From Zonotrichia leucophrys gambelii (Eukaryota; Chordata; Aves; Passeriformes; Passerellidae), in assembly GCF_028769735.1 (NCBI RefSeq), contig NC_088171.1, positions 68,279,216-68,343,215 on the forward strand: DNA of 64,000 nt. The letters run 5' to 3'. The notes under the pieces were generated by a model. It was given only the letters and a program-made list of their open reading frames with translations, ran no database searches and was not told where the DNA came from. Of the stretch, positions 27,116-38,189 are shown in pieces. Numbering within the stretch: the stretch's first letter is position 1; the number at the start of each line of letters is the position of its first letter. The translations under genes were made by a program, and so were the position numbers.

Positions 27116-30100
27116 ACATCCGATCCTATCCTATCCCATTCCACCCCACATCAATTGTAACTGGCCTGTAAAATGAGGAGAACTTAATTTGCCTGCTCTT
27201 CTCACCCTGAACAGTAACTTATTGCCTAGGTAGTTAGGCAGATTTGAAAGGGATTATATTCAAGGATCTGGACATACTCCAATATAAAGATGATAAATTC
27301 TGAATTTCTTCTTCAGAAGATTATTATCATCTACCTCTTTATCTCTCTCTCATTATTGTTACACACCTATCTTTATGTCTCAAGTCTTGTAATTTTCTTT
27401 GTATAAGGAGTAAGAGAATGCATGAATTCTATATGGAAAGGAAATTTATATAGCTATCATATATGTCCTTAGCAGTTGGTGAAGATGAAGACTTTTTAAA
27501 TTACTAAATAATATAAAATTTAATTATTCATTAAAATGGAGAGGGACTGAAAACTTGTTACTAACTAAACAGGCTGGTAGTGCTGGTGTCAAAGATTCAG
27601 AAATTGAAATTTATTTTTACTTATTTACCTGCAAGCAGAGATTATCTTTCTTCAGCTCTGCTTCTTTTGCCTGCTAGCTTTAGTCAGTACTTTGCTCCTT
27701 CTCAGGCTGAAAGAAAAATTTTGCCAGAGTCACCCCAGATATAAAAAACAGAAGCAGAAATAAAATAAAAAGATAATTTTATCTCGAACTGTGAAGGTAT
27801 GTAAGGAAATATTGACAATTCAGCTGATCTCACAAATCCATCAGAAGCATGGTATATACAGGAACATGTCTCTAATGCACTATCACTCATTGTCAGAGCT
27901 CTGAGGGCATAAAACCAATAGTGACACAAGATGAAAGATCAAAAGTGTCAAGGAGCATGCAAAAGTAAGTATCTTAAACTCCACGACTTCTACAATCCCT
28001 AATATGGCTATGTTGTTTTTCTCATTTCAATTAAAGCACTACTCCAAAGTCTTCTTTTATCTCTGGAAACAATCTGCTTCAGCTTCCTACTCAAAATATT
28101 GATTTTTTTTCCTGGATCAAAAGTCCAAGCTACTAGAATAAAAAGTCACACATGGATGAACAGCACTATATAAAATGAAAATGTGTTGCAAGTGGAAAAT
28201 CATATTCCCCCTCCCCTCATCCCAGTCAGAAAACTAAACAGATTGCCTACTTAAAATCCACTCAATCCTTGATGATTTACCCATCCACTGTAAACAACAA
28301 TTTTGCTTAATTTTCCTTTCACTAAAAGAAAGAAATGTCCTTGGATAACACATTTTCTTACATCAGACCAAACTACCTCATAGCAACGTGATACTTCTAC
28401 ACTTACCGATACTTTGATCTAGGAATTGTTTCCAACAAATAATCACACAATAATTATTTACAAGAAAACGACTACTTGAAGCAGATTTTCATGGCGGACT
28501 TAAGCAGTAGTCCTTGAGTGGAGCCAGCCTTTAGTGTCATCTGACAAGAAAGGCCATGCCCACAATCCAGAGAGCAGAAGTGGGATGCACACAAGCAGCA
28601 GGATCTCTTTGATTTCACATACTTGAGACATGGGACTGGGTAAGCAGAAGAAAACCCCACAGCACTGTGTTAGCTGTGCACCAATTCCCAGGCTGAAACA
28701 TGGAGAATTAGAGATGAAGGGCATGACCTTTACCCCTGCAGCATGGCCATGTGCATGCCTGAACACATATTTACATGTTTTTCATGTGCACACTCACATA
28801 CACATTTATACATGACAAAAAATAAACTCTAGAGAAAAAAGAACTTCGCTCTAGCAAAGTGTTTTATCATGATCTTTAACTCAAAAGATTGGCAGTACCA
28901 TTTGTAACCAACCTGCCAAACTGGAAATCCCAAGTCAGCAAAAAATATACAGGGGCAGCCACAAAGAGAATCTCAATTATTCTTAAACAAAATATCAGTC
29001 CTTGTTTTACTTCTAAGTTTGCTTCCTAAGCTAAAATTTTCAATATCCTCTGAAAGAGGACAGAAAAAAATATCAAAATAACTACATCATTTAGCCTGGC
29101 TGGCTGACAGCTACTGAGAAATATGATGATAGTGTAAATCACAGAGGAGGGAGAAGGATTACACAGTGTGACTCTAAAGGGGCATAAATGAAAAAGTGGG
29201 ATGAACTCAGGGAAGAGGGTGGCATAGGATGAGCATCAAAAAACATTTCTTAACAGCAATACAATATAAAGCAGAATATATTTTCTCACAGACAGAGAAG
29301 TTATTTAAGGCTAAATTTGATAAAACACTGGAAACCACAGCAAAGAAAGCATTTCTGAATTTATGAAGTCGTGGATGAGAACACTTCATTAATCTTGTCC
29401 TCTTTATGCTTCTCATGATTAGATTTCTGAGCAAGATTTCAGTATAACAAAAAAACACACAGGAAAAATATGTTCATTTTTTCTTGAGTTCTTGTCTTCA
29501 TCAGCATTAAGGTTAGAAGTGTTGAGAAGTTTCATTTGCATTTGAGGCAACTATTACATGTTGAGCTATTTAAGCACTACTGGTAATTTTAATCCCCTAT
29601 TAGTTATTCTTTTGCCTATAACACAAAATTATGCTTTTAATTCTGGACTTTTATAGTATTTTTATTTCAAGCATTTCAAATGATTTTACCAACATATGCC
29701 CACTAAAAACATCTTTCAAAATCCATATAGTGCAAAACACTGCCTTTCATTAATCCAGAAGTTATCCTTTGACTGCTGAACTGTCCAGCTCCTTAATTGT
29801 CAGGTAACACAATGCCCATGAAGTCCTCTGGAGGACTCAAGCCACAGGAAATTAGAAAGTCAAAACTGTGGCCAAAAAGGAAAACAAAATTCAGTGTTTA
29901 TTTTAGTCTGATGCCTGCAGCATCAGTGCTAAAACAGGTGTTCCCTTAGAAGACCAAGTATTACAACAGGAAATGCACTACTGGTTGTGTTTTGCTTTTC
30001 CTATTATTGCTGCTCTTACAATCTTAATTTAAACAGTACACAACATTCTGCAATTCAGTTTGGAAAGAGATGGGGTAACTCACAAAAAGCTGACTGAGAG

Positions 30101-30790
30101 AAGAGTTTTGTCACCATTATATTCTTCCCTCTGAGCTTCCAGGTAGAATTTTTTTAATTGCACAAAGAATTTAGTAGTATAGCTGCATTTGAAATATGGA
30201 AGTTTCTCCTCCTAAACAAAAATGTTCTTTTCTACAGGGCAACCAACTAAGTACAATTTTTTTTTAAATACCAGAGTCAGTTAAGGCCTCCTGGTGATAC
30301 TGTGGAAATTTTAATTCACCCCACAGAACAGTTAAATTACATTTTGTTACATTTGTCACTGAAATCCCAAAATTCCTGTGATTTATAATCCTTCTTTTAA
30401 AGATCCTATTCTACACTGTGCACAACCCTATCAACCAATAACTAAGACAAGGAAAGGAGACACCACACCATTGCAGCATGGAAAAATTAGCATATTTTCA
30501 CAACCTAGAAAACAATTACTAAAAGAGATTATAATATCACAACAATCAATTATTGTTCTGATCCCCAAAGAAAAATAATGAGAACCAACAGCAGCATATA
30601 CCAGGAAAGCACTGAAAGTGTTCAGTGCCATGTCATGAAGCTGAAATAATGCACCACTAGGAACAATTCGGCAACAGATGACAAGATATTGAATATGTCC
30701 TAGAGAGTAGAACAGCTCTTTCTTTCCACTCCAGTCCACAGCCCCTACAGGTACTTCATCCAAATTCCTTTCCCTCTCCTCTTTTAGCAA

Positions 30791-32250
30791 GTGCACACTG
30801 AAATATTCTAGGTACTGATACCATTACATCCTCTCAAAGTGCTCATTATCCCAAGAGATGCAGAAAGGCAAGGCACATGCCACCTTCCTTCCCAGACCAA
30901 AGGCTGAAAGCAAAGACTTCTGTACAAATGAACACCACCAACCCTAAATCCAGGTGCAGTTTTCCCCTCAGGAATGAGGAGGCAGTTCATGAAGTGGTTA
31001 CTGCTGCTTCCCCATACACAGGCCCCAGTGCCACAGGACACACAGTGGTCATTTGGGTTGTGTCTGTGCCTTGAATGTGCAGTGGTACCATAAACAAAGG
31101 CCAGCAGAACCACCTGTATCCCAGCCCCAGCAGTGTCCACTTCCTGCAGAATGACACAACTTCTGCACGTACCACAACCCATCGCTTCCAAGAAAACACA
31201 ACAACAAATGCAAAAACAAAAGGAATTAATTTTTCCACTTAGTGCCAAACCAACCGCACAAAGATGACTCCTTTCTGACAAAAATTAATCTTCCCTCCCT
31301 GAGTGTATTAAAGGTTAAGCTAGAAAAAGGAGACAAGAGGAAAGACTTTTCTCCTTTGATAAATTTACTTTGCATTTGATCATGCACTGTATGAGCTTAC
31401 TGCTTTTTCTAAACATAGGACATTTCTATGCTTTCTGAAGAGAAAAACATGGTTATCTTAAAAAAAAAAACAAATTAAAGAAATGAAACTCATAAAAGCT
31501 GTCAGGGAGTTTCAGGAACAGGATTATCATCTGAGGCTATCTAAAAATAATTTTTAATTACTTTTCAAATATTAAATTAATACTGTTCTTGTAAACAAAA
31601 TTTGCTGAATGCTTTCATCCTAATTACTCCCTCATCTTTTAGAGCAGAGGCTTGTACCATGAAAACTTCATTTCCAACAATACCTGAGGGCTGTTGTAAA
31701 ATTAGATGGAACAACTGCCACACTCATCCACAGAATGGCATCACTTTGGTAACTTTGCTAAACTCTCCAACCTCAGTTTGGCTCTGTACCTGACAGACCC
31801 ACATTGTTCTAAGCTGTCTGAAGCCCACCCTCATAACAAAGGGCAGGGTGGCCCCTGCTGCCTTCAGAGATGGCAAATCTTACACACAAAGCCAGAGTTC
31901 TGCTATAACATGCATTATGGCTGGTGCTGGCCAGCCACCAACAGCTGCAAAGATGGGGAGCACCAGCACCCCAGATGGGCTCTGCTTCTGGCATGGCAAT
32001 CTGCCTAAACAACATGGCTTGGGCCACAAGGAGAATTTGGTTGGTTCCACTGGCAAATGAAGGGCATGTTTGCTTTGTATTTCTCCATGTGGGTGTCCTG
32101 AATGCCAAAACCTAACCCAAAACACACTGGTTTGTAACTTACAAGGGAAGGCCCCAGAAGCAGGATGCTTATCCCAGTACTGCAGCTGCACATGTTTTTC
32201 TACATCTCCTGCAACATTTCTAGTTTGGGTTTTGATAAAGAGAATACCCA
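30791..32250. other. GC-richer unexplained patch
   Basis: This stretch is clearly richer in G and C than its flanks and carries several overlapping open frames. The longest are on the minus strand: 157 codons at 30808-31281 and 144 codons at 31880-32314. I recognise no domain in any of them, and the frames overlap on both strands, which argues against a single real gene. It could be an old, unrecognised repeat, a lineage-specific noncoding transcript, or a chance local composition. No CR1 or LTR signature was seen. Confidence 0.35.
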
Positions 32251-32557
32251 GAAAATTTTCTACATACAGAAAATCTGTTTCCAGAAGCCTAAAAGGGCTG
32301 CTAAAACACAGCATACCTGTAAAGATAAATTTGAAATAAATTCATTTGTCTATACTAATCACATCCAAAAGCACAGAACTATTTTAGTTCTTTGCAACAA
32401 ACTGTAAATTGCATCAGATGTACAATTGACAATAATACTCAAATGTATATGCAATAAAACATGAGTTAAATTAGAAGCAGCAATTGAAGCACTTTTGCCA
32501 GAGACATGTAGAATCTACATGATAGTTGTTTTAAACACCTACTATACAAATAACAAA

Positions 32558-32900
32558 CTGTGAAGGAAGTAGGAACCCTATCAGGATACCTGAAAGGAGG
32601 TTCTAATGAAGTGGGGACTGATTTCTTCTGCTGTGCCTGCAGTGAGAGGACCAGAGGAAAGAGCCTTGAACTGAGACAGAGGAGATACAGATTAGACATT
32701 AGGGGAAAAAATACATTGTTAGGGTGGTCAAGCATTGGAAAAGGTTACCCAGGAAGATGGTGGAGTTACCATCCCTGGAGGTGTGCAAGACACTCCTGGA
32801 TGTGCTGCTGGTGAGGTGGTTTAAGGATTGCAGTAGCGGTGCAGGGTGGACAGCTGGACTGGAGACTAAAGGTCTCTTCCAACCTTGATGATTCTATGAC
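32558..32900 (+). mobile_element. CR1 LINE 3' end fragment
   Basis: A + strand CR1 tail. It shows 'GGATACCTGAAAGGAGGTTC', a decayed 'AGGAGATACAGATTAGACAT' block, 'CCATCCCTGGAGGTGTGCAA', then 'AAGGTCTCTTCCAACC' and the terminal 'GATTCTATGA'. The copy is 5'-truncated and noncoding. Confidence 0.9.
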
Positions 32901-33156
32901 ACTAAATAAATTGCTGATAAAATTCAAAAATCAGTATTAAATACAGCTGTGGCATAATACCTGCAAGTTACAAAGTTAAGCTTATTCTGCAGCAGCAAAA
33001 CTTACAGCAAAGGAGGATGCTTGATGTGTGGTTTAAATAACAGAATTCATCTTTAAAATAGGTATTAAAAGAGGAACAACTCAAACAGCACTGTAACACA
33101 ACAGGCCCTGGTACACTAGCACAGATGTACATCTGTAATTGCCTGTAGTGATTTCA

Positions 33157-33610
33157 GAGAATCACAGAATGTTGGGGTAGGAAGGGACCTCTGAAGATCA
33201 TGTGGAACAACTCCCCTGACAAGGCAGTGTCACCTTGAGCAGGCAACAAAGAAATGCATCCAGGTGGGTTTTCAATGTCTCCAGTGAGTGAGACTCCACA
33301 AGCTTCCAGCACAGCATGTTCCACTGTCCTGCCATCCTTAATGTAAAGTTGTTTCTCACACTGAGGTGAAACTTTCGGGTTGTAGTTTATGGCCACTGCT
33401 CCTCATCCTTTTGCTGGGCCTCACTGAAGAGCCTAGCATCATCCTCTTGTAATCCACCTTTCATATCATTATACGCATTAATGACATCCCTTCTCAGTCC
33501 TCTGCTCTCCAGACTGAATAGGCCCAGCACCCGCAGTCTCTCCTCATGAAGACACATGCTCTGGACTCCAAATTATCTTCGTGGCCTCTGTTGGATCCTC
33601 TCCAATACAT
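33157..33610 (-). mobile_element. CR1 LINE 3' end fragment next to the CpG island
   Basis: An antisense CR1 with its 3' end at the left ('AGAATCACAGAATGTTGGGG', 'TAGGAAGGGACCTCTGAAGA'). It runs rightwards to 'CTGAATAGGCCCAGCACCCG' and 'GTGGCCTCTGTTGGATCCTC'. Its 5'-truncated end lies about 70 bp from the start of the CpG island. It has the orientation of a leftward FARS2 transcript. The promoter-proximal boundary is approximate. Confidence 0.9.
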
Positions 33611-33679
33611 GAACTCTGACTGCAAATGTATACAGCGATTCCGAGGCAACTCCCTGCACGCATCACTTGTTGCTCCTTT

Positions 33680-34520
33680 CCAGCCCCAATATCCCTCTCC
33701 CCCCGGCAGCCTCCACCTCCCGGCGGGGCACACCAACCAAGCACGGGGTGCGCACAGGGCGCTGCTGTCCCCGCCGAGCACGGCATCTGAGAGCTGCTTT
33801 CGCTTTCCCGTCGCTCGGGCCTTCCCTCCCCGCCCCCGGGCCCTGCACAGCCGCACGGCCGAGCCCTACAGGCACCCCGCGGCAGTCGCGCCTTGCGATC
33901 CCCGCCGGAGCAGCCGGGCAGGCCCGATCCGGCGGGACCCGGAAACCGATCCCCAGTTCCCCGAGCCCACCGCCGCCGGGGCTGCCCTGGCCGGGGAGCC
34001 GCTGCTCCCCGCCCCTCCCCGCCCCGCCCGCGCCTAGCGCTGGGCCCGGGCCGAGCCGCGGCCGCTGCCGCCCCGCTCCGCCACTCACCGCCGGCCCTGC
34101 GGCTCCGCTTCGCCGCGGCTGCGCCCGGCGCGGGCGGCGGGAGGGCGGGGAAAAGGGGCCTCGCCGCGGGAGGAGCGGCTCGGTGTCGGCAACATGGCAG
34201 CGTCCAGCCGTGCCCAGGTGCTGCGGCTGTACCGCGCCCTGCTGCGGGAGAGCCAGCGCTTCAGCTGCTACGGCTACAGGTGCGGGGAAGGGCTCCGGGG
34301 GTGGCGGACGCGGGGATCCCCGCCCAGGCGGGGGAGTCCCGGCCGTGCTTGGGGCAGGGGCGCGGGGAGCTGCGGCCTCGGGAGGAGCCGAGCCGTGCCC
34401 TGGAGCGACAGCGGGACCGGCAACGGGCCTGGGCCCAGCACCGGGCCCGGGCCCTGCTCGGAGTGCCGGGAATGGGCAGCCCCCAGACTCCGGAGGGCCG
34501 CAAAAGCACCAGGGTATGGG
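33680..34520. promoter_or_regulatory. CpG island, probable LYRM4/FARS2 bidirectional promoter
   Basis: An abrupt GC- and CpG-rich block in otherwise AT-rich sequence surrounds LYRM4 exon 1. It has several GC boxes of Sp1 type: C-rich copies at 34007-34020 and 34021-34030, and a G-rich copy at 34141-34150. An ETS/GABP-like core, CCCGGAAACC, lies at 33938-33947. There is no TATA box at a suitable place. The AACATGGCAGC around the start codon is a weak YY1-like match. In human and other vertebrates FARS2 starts on the opposite strand next to LYRM4, so the island probably drives both genes. That part is known synteny and not something the sequence proves: no FARS2 exon could be identified. Transcription start sites cannot be placed exactly. 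Confidence 0.8.
34194..34279 (+). CDS. LYRM4: LYRM4 (ISD11) coding exon 1
   Basis: This exon encodes the start of LYRM4, a mitochondrial matrix protein that binds NFS1 and acyl carrier protein in the Fe-S cluster assembly complex. Translation from the ATG at 34194 gives 28 residues beginning [20 protein letters not shown], plus the first two bases (AG) of codon 29. The Leu12-Tyr13-Arg14 triplet is the defining LYR motif, in the first helix. The start is chosen because it matches the known vertebrate N-terminus and has a strong context (A at -3, G at +4). The exon ends at a GT donor (34280-34281). Compared with the human protein as I recall it, the end of the exon reads FSCYGY rather than FSAYNY, which adds a cysteine at residue 25. 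Exon 1 sits inside a CpG island, as expected for a housekeeping mitochondrial gene. If the donor were not used, the frame would stay open to about 34583, ending at the edge of a CR1 repeat. Confidence 0.95.
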
Positions 34521-34585
34521 GTATTAGGAAGAAGGGACAGGACAGAGGTTGTCCTTACCTTAAGTCAGAAGTACTTGTGCTGAGT

Positions 34586-35077
34586 GTGGGCTCCTCAATG
34601 CAAGGAAGACAAGGAGCTGCTGGAGAGGGTCCAGTGGAAGGCCACAAAGATGAGGAAGGGTCTGGAGCATCTCTCTTCTGGGAGACACTGCGGGAGCTGG
34701 GCCTGTTTGGTCCGGAGAAGGGAAGACTGAGAGGGGAGCTCATTAATGCATATAAATATCTCGGGGATGGGTGTCATGGGGATAGTGCCCTACTCTTTTC
34801 GGTGCTGCCTGGCAACAGGATGCGGAGCAAAGGCCGTAAGCTAAAACAAAAGAAGTTTCACTTCAACATGACAAAGGACTTCTTTACAATGAGGATGACA
34901 GAGCACTGGAACAGGCTGCCCATGGAGGTCATGGAGTCTCCTTCTCTGGAGACATTCCATACCCACGTTCCTGTGGTTCCTGTGTCACCTGCTCAAGGTG
35001 ACCCTCCCTCATCAGGGGGTTGGCCTAGATGATCTCCAGAGATCCATTCCAACCCTAATGACTTTGTGATTTTGTGA
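34586..35077 (+). mobile_element. CR1 LINE 3' end fragment in LYRM4 intron 1
   Basis: A clear + strand CR1 3' region. It contains 'GAGAGGGTCCAGTGGAAGGC', 'GGTCTGGAGCATCTCTCTTC', 'GAGCACTGGAACAGGCTGCC', 'GGTTGGCCTAGATGATCTCC' and a tail 'GACTTTGTGATTTTGTGA'. It begins about 300 bp after the exon 1 donor. It creates a chance open frame that continues from the CpG island (33893-35032), which is not a gene. Confidence 0.92.
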
Positions 35078-36314
35078 ACCTGGTGTAGCTCATGTCTGGT
35101 GTGTGTGCTGCCCATTTCCTGGCAGAGGAGAGCTGGGGTCAGGCTGCCGCCAAAGCCTGGCACCATGTGCTGTGTCCCTGCTCAGGGTGCAGTGGGGCTC
35201 AGAGTTCACTCTTCCCACCACACAGGATACCAGGCTTTCTCTGGCTGTCAGTGAAAGGGAGACACTGGGTTTTTTTGGCAAAAGGTAGGTGTAGGCCTGG
35301 CCAGCTTTAGCTGTCTGCTGTGTTCACGGGGGTGCTGTTCACCCACCCTTGCAGAATTGCATTGCCCAATGGTAGTTTGTTTACTTTACCACTCAGTTGG
35401 ACCACGGGAAGGGACATGTGAGCTACCTGTACTGTGAATCATCTCTCAGGCAAGAATTGGGAACAGAAGCCTTTAAACTTGCATAACTGTGGTGAGCTCT
35501 GTGCTCTGCAAGGCACAAGTATTCCACAAACCTCAGGTGTGAGGGAGTGCCCTGAGATGAAGGGCTGTGGGGCTGAAAATAGCCGGTGCTAATAAACCTT
35601 CAGTGCTGACTCCACGCAGCAATGTGTGTTTGCATCACATTCTGTTGCTATCAAGGTTTTCTCCTGCTTTTTGGTGTCCAGAGTGTCCCTGGTTATCCTT
35701 GTTCTGGCTGACAAACACAGGATTGTACATCATGGAGGTGGCTTGAGATGCGCAGTTGGTGAACAGCTGAATGAAGAGTGTCTGGGCTATGGTGTATTTT
35801 CAGTAGTGAGTTTGTACTTGGGGGTGAGCAGTGAGGAAGTGAAGTCCACAGCAAATTTTAAAGGATAGAAATTATACGATGTGTTTACCCTGCAGATCTG
35901 GTTTTTTGACAGCATGTCGCAGTGCAAGTTGCGCCTTTCCTTAAAGGAAAGATCTCTGTTTTTGATGGGCCTGTCCTTAGATATTATAAAATCAGAAACT
36001 GTCTAAAACTTTGTGCTGTATACACATTTGTGAGCATGAAAAGCCATAGCAGTTTCCAGCAAGGAATGATCAGCTGCTGTTACATTTAGAGGTCTGCTGT
36101 GACCACAACAAGAGTTCTGCCTCAGTGTTTACACCGCATCCATAGGTAAAAGGGACACCCCATTGGCTTCTGGCATGCCAAGATAAGCAGCCCTGCCGTG
36201 TCCTCAGGGCTGCTGTAACGTGATACGGCAGTTTATGGAGCTAACCCAAGGACTTTCTGTAAAGAGCTAACTTGCAGCAAAGTAGAAGGTATTACAGATT
36301 ATTACTATTATTAC

Positions 36315-36351
<37 letters not shown>

Positions 36352-36486
36352 GATTCATGACTTCAGCTAGGCAGTGTCAGAATACTTTAATACTGCAAAT
36401 TGCATATTTCTAAGAGTATGTCTGGAGTACGATCAGCTAATTAGTGTCTCTTTATTTGCTTACTGTGCTTTTTCTCCTAATTTCAT
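35078..36486. other. Intronic stretch, ATT microsatellite only
   Basis: Part of LYRM4 intron 1. Moderately GC-rich up to about 35600 and AT-rich after that. No coding exon or transposon was recognised. The (ATT)n repeat at its right end is listed separately. Confidence 0.5.
36292..36352. repeat. (ATT)n trinucleotide repeat
   Basis: About 20 ATT/TTA units, interrupted by two C residues in the first part and perfect after that. Likely polymorphic. Confidence 0.95.
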
Positions 36487-37013
36487 TGCTCTGGTTTAAC
36501 TTAGCAGGCAGCTAAACACTACACAAGTGCTTGCACCCCTCTCCCCAGTGGGATAGGGGAGAGAACTGAGGGGAAAAAAAAGTAAAATTTGTGGGTTGAG
36601 ATGAAGACTTTTTAATAGAACAGAAAAGGAATGGATAATAATAAGAAGAATATACAAAACAAGTGATGCACAGTACAGTTGCTGCCAGCCGATGCCCAGC
36701 CAGTTCCTGAGCAGCAGCCCCCAGCTGGCTTTCTCCCTGGTGTGTATACTGAGCGTAACACCCCATGGTATGGAATATCCCTTTGGCCAGTTTGGATCAT
36801 CCTGGATGTGTTTTCTGCCAGCTTCCTGTGCTCCCCAGCCTACTTGGAGGTGGGTTGGTGTGAGAAGCTGAAAACTTCCTGACTTAGTGTAAACCCTGCT
36901 TGCTAAGAGATCAGCACGTTGTCAACATCGCTCGCATCCTAAATCCAAAACACAGCACTGTACCAGCTACTAGAAAGGAAATTTAATTTTACTTCCTTGA
37001 CAAAACCAGGACA
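36487..37013 (-). mobile_element. Solo LTR of an avian endogenous retrovirus
   Basis: The 527-bp block has TG...CA ends on the minus strand (a TGTCCTGGTTT start at the right, ending at the left) and matches the layout of a common neoavian endogenous retrovirus LTR. On the minus strand a TATA-like CAGTATACAC lies opposite about 36740-36750, and an ATTAAA polyadenylation signal lies opposite 36611-36616. That order (U3, TATA, R, polyA signal) sets the orientation. No internal gag, pol or env sequence lies on either side, so it is a solo LTR left by recombination. I could not see a clear target-site duplication. The exact family (ERVL- or ERVK-like) is not certain. It is antisense to LYRM4. Confidence 0.82.
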
Positions 37014-38189
37014 CGTGTACATGTAGATTGTGATGGAAAATTCAACTTTTTTGTTTTATGTCTCTCTGAGTAAATAGATTGCTAATGTCATTTCATAGCC
37101 CCAGATTTTCTTCTGCCACCCAATAGAACTTGTGTGGTTACTGTGAAGAATATCATTCATGTCTTAAAGTAACTGAGGTCACCACTGGCAGCCTTCAGAA
37201 TAATACAAGAGCAGCTCCAGTGTCCTGAAGTAAATGTCACAGAGTGTTGGGACACCCAGAAGTGTAGGGCAGGTTTTAACAGCAGGGAGAGGGAATTTAG
37301 TAGACTGTAAGTAATTTCATGTCTGCCCTTCACCCCTATTACCCAAGCAGACAGTCTGAGTATGGGTGAGTGATTTGTACTGGAGGAAAATCAATATGCA
37401 GAGAGGCAAGATGTTAGGTTTTGAGTCAAAGAGGTGGTTTTTAACAAGTGTACTATTTTCTTCTGCTTGGTTGACAAAATGTAGAACCTCTGATGGTTTA
37501 TAGTATGTTGGATTATAGTCTCAACTAAATGGATTTAAAGGATATTTCTAAATATCATTAGTGATTTAAATAATGGCATATTTTGAGTGGTTTGAGTACA
37601 GAATACAAAAGAATTTATAAACTTATGAAAGCCATTAAAATACATCTGATTGCAAATGAAGATAATCAAAACTTTAAATTTTATTCTCTCCAAATAATTA
37701 TTTAATGTTTTTTAACATCTTTCTTGATTTATTGACATTTTTTTCCACTTATCCATTATGTTCTCTTTTAAGTGGTGGAAGTTGTATTTCTATTTATAGA
37801 TACATTTCTTTCTTGTCTCTCTAAATTGCATTTTAATGTAATTTGATTTTTCTTTTAGCATGTGCAATATTATTTGACTAATAAAGCTACCTAGAATGTA
37901 GAAGAATGAGGGAAAAAAAATTTGTCACAACAAATTTGTCCATTTGTTTTGCATTGGAAACAAGTTAATGCATGCATTGTTTTGCTTTGGAAACTGAATG
38001 CATGCAGTTTCATCTGAGATAAGTCCTTCAAGATTTTAAAACTGTAAATCTGATTTTTGCAAATGACTGCTAACCTAAGAACAGAACTGAGCAAAATAAT
38101 TTGCACTGTTTTTTTCCAGTGCCAGTTGCTTTTCCTACTTTGACTGACATGGCTATTGATCTCATTTTAGAGAGTCATGGAACATAGAA
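37014..38189. other. Intronic stretch, nothing recognised
   Basis: AT-rich part of LYRM4 intron 1, T-rich on the + strand, without repeats or ORFs of note. Confidence 0.5.

Larger units (their letters stand above)
17346..30790. other. Long noncoding stretch, simple repeats only
   Basis: About 13 kb of AT-rich sequence in the presumed FARS2 intron. No ORF resembles a known protein. Local GC-richer patches, at about 18890-18990, 20310-20440 and 25540-25620, have no identity I can assign. Microsatellites at 25.1 and 27.1 kb are listed separately. No CR1 or LTR was recognised. Confidence 0.5.
1..33680 (-). other. FARS2: Presumed first intron of FARS2 (no exon visible)
   Basis: No open frame in this region, on either strand, resembles mitochondrial phenylalanyl-tRNA synthetase or any other protein I recognise. 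Three indirect points suggest it is the first intron of FARS2, transcribed leftwards. FARS2 is head-to-head with LYRM4 in other vertebrates. The human gene has a noncoding first exon and a very long first intron. In the lines I sampled, the + strand here is richer in A and C than in T and G, as expected if the minus strand is the coding strand. A noncoding exon 1 may lie in the left part of the CpG island. Confidence 0.45.

Noticed and set aside
30808..31281. 157-codon minus-strand ORF as a gene
   Set aside because: No recognisable domain, no supporting splice or promoter signals, and competing frames on both strands. Kept only as an unexplained patch.
33663..34088. 141-codon minus-strand frame that might be a FARS2 first exon
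   Set aside because: The sequence does not resemble the FARS2 N-terminus as I know it, and human FARS2 exon 1 is noncoding. Low-complexity GC-rich translation explains it.
33667..34527. 286-codon + frame in the CpG island
   Set aside because: A GC-rich, stop-poor shadow of the island with low-complexity translation. It overlaps LYRM4 exon 1 out of frame.
34194..34583. 129-codon unspliced form of LYRM4 exon 1
   Set aside because: The GT donor at 34280 and the matching exon 2 explain the known protein. The extension is intron and CpG-island sequence.
33893..35032. 379-codon open frame on the + strand, the longest in the window
   Set aside because: It runs through the GC-rich CpG island, crosses LYRM4 exon 1 in a different frame and ends inside a CR1 repeat. 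The translation is Pro/Gly/Arg/Ala-rich composition and not a protein family.
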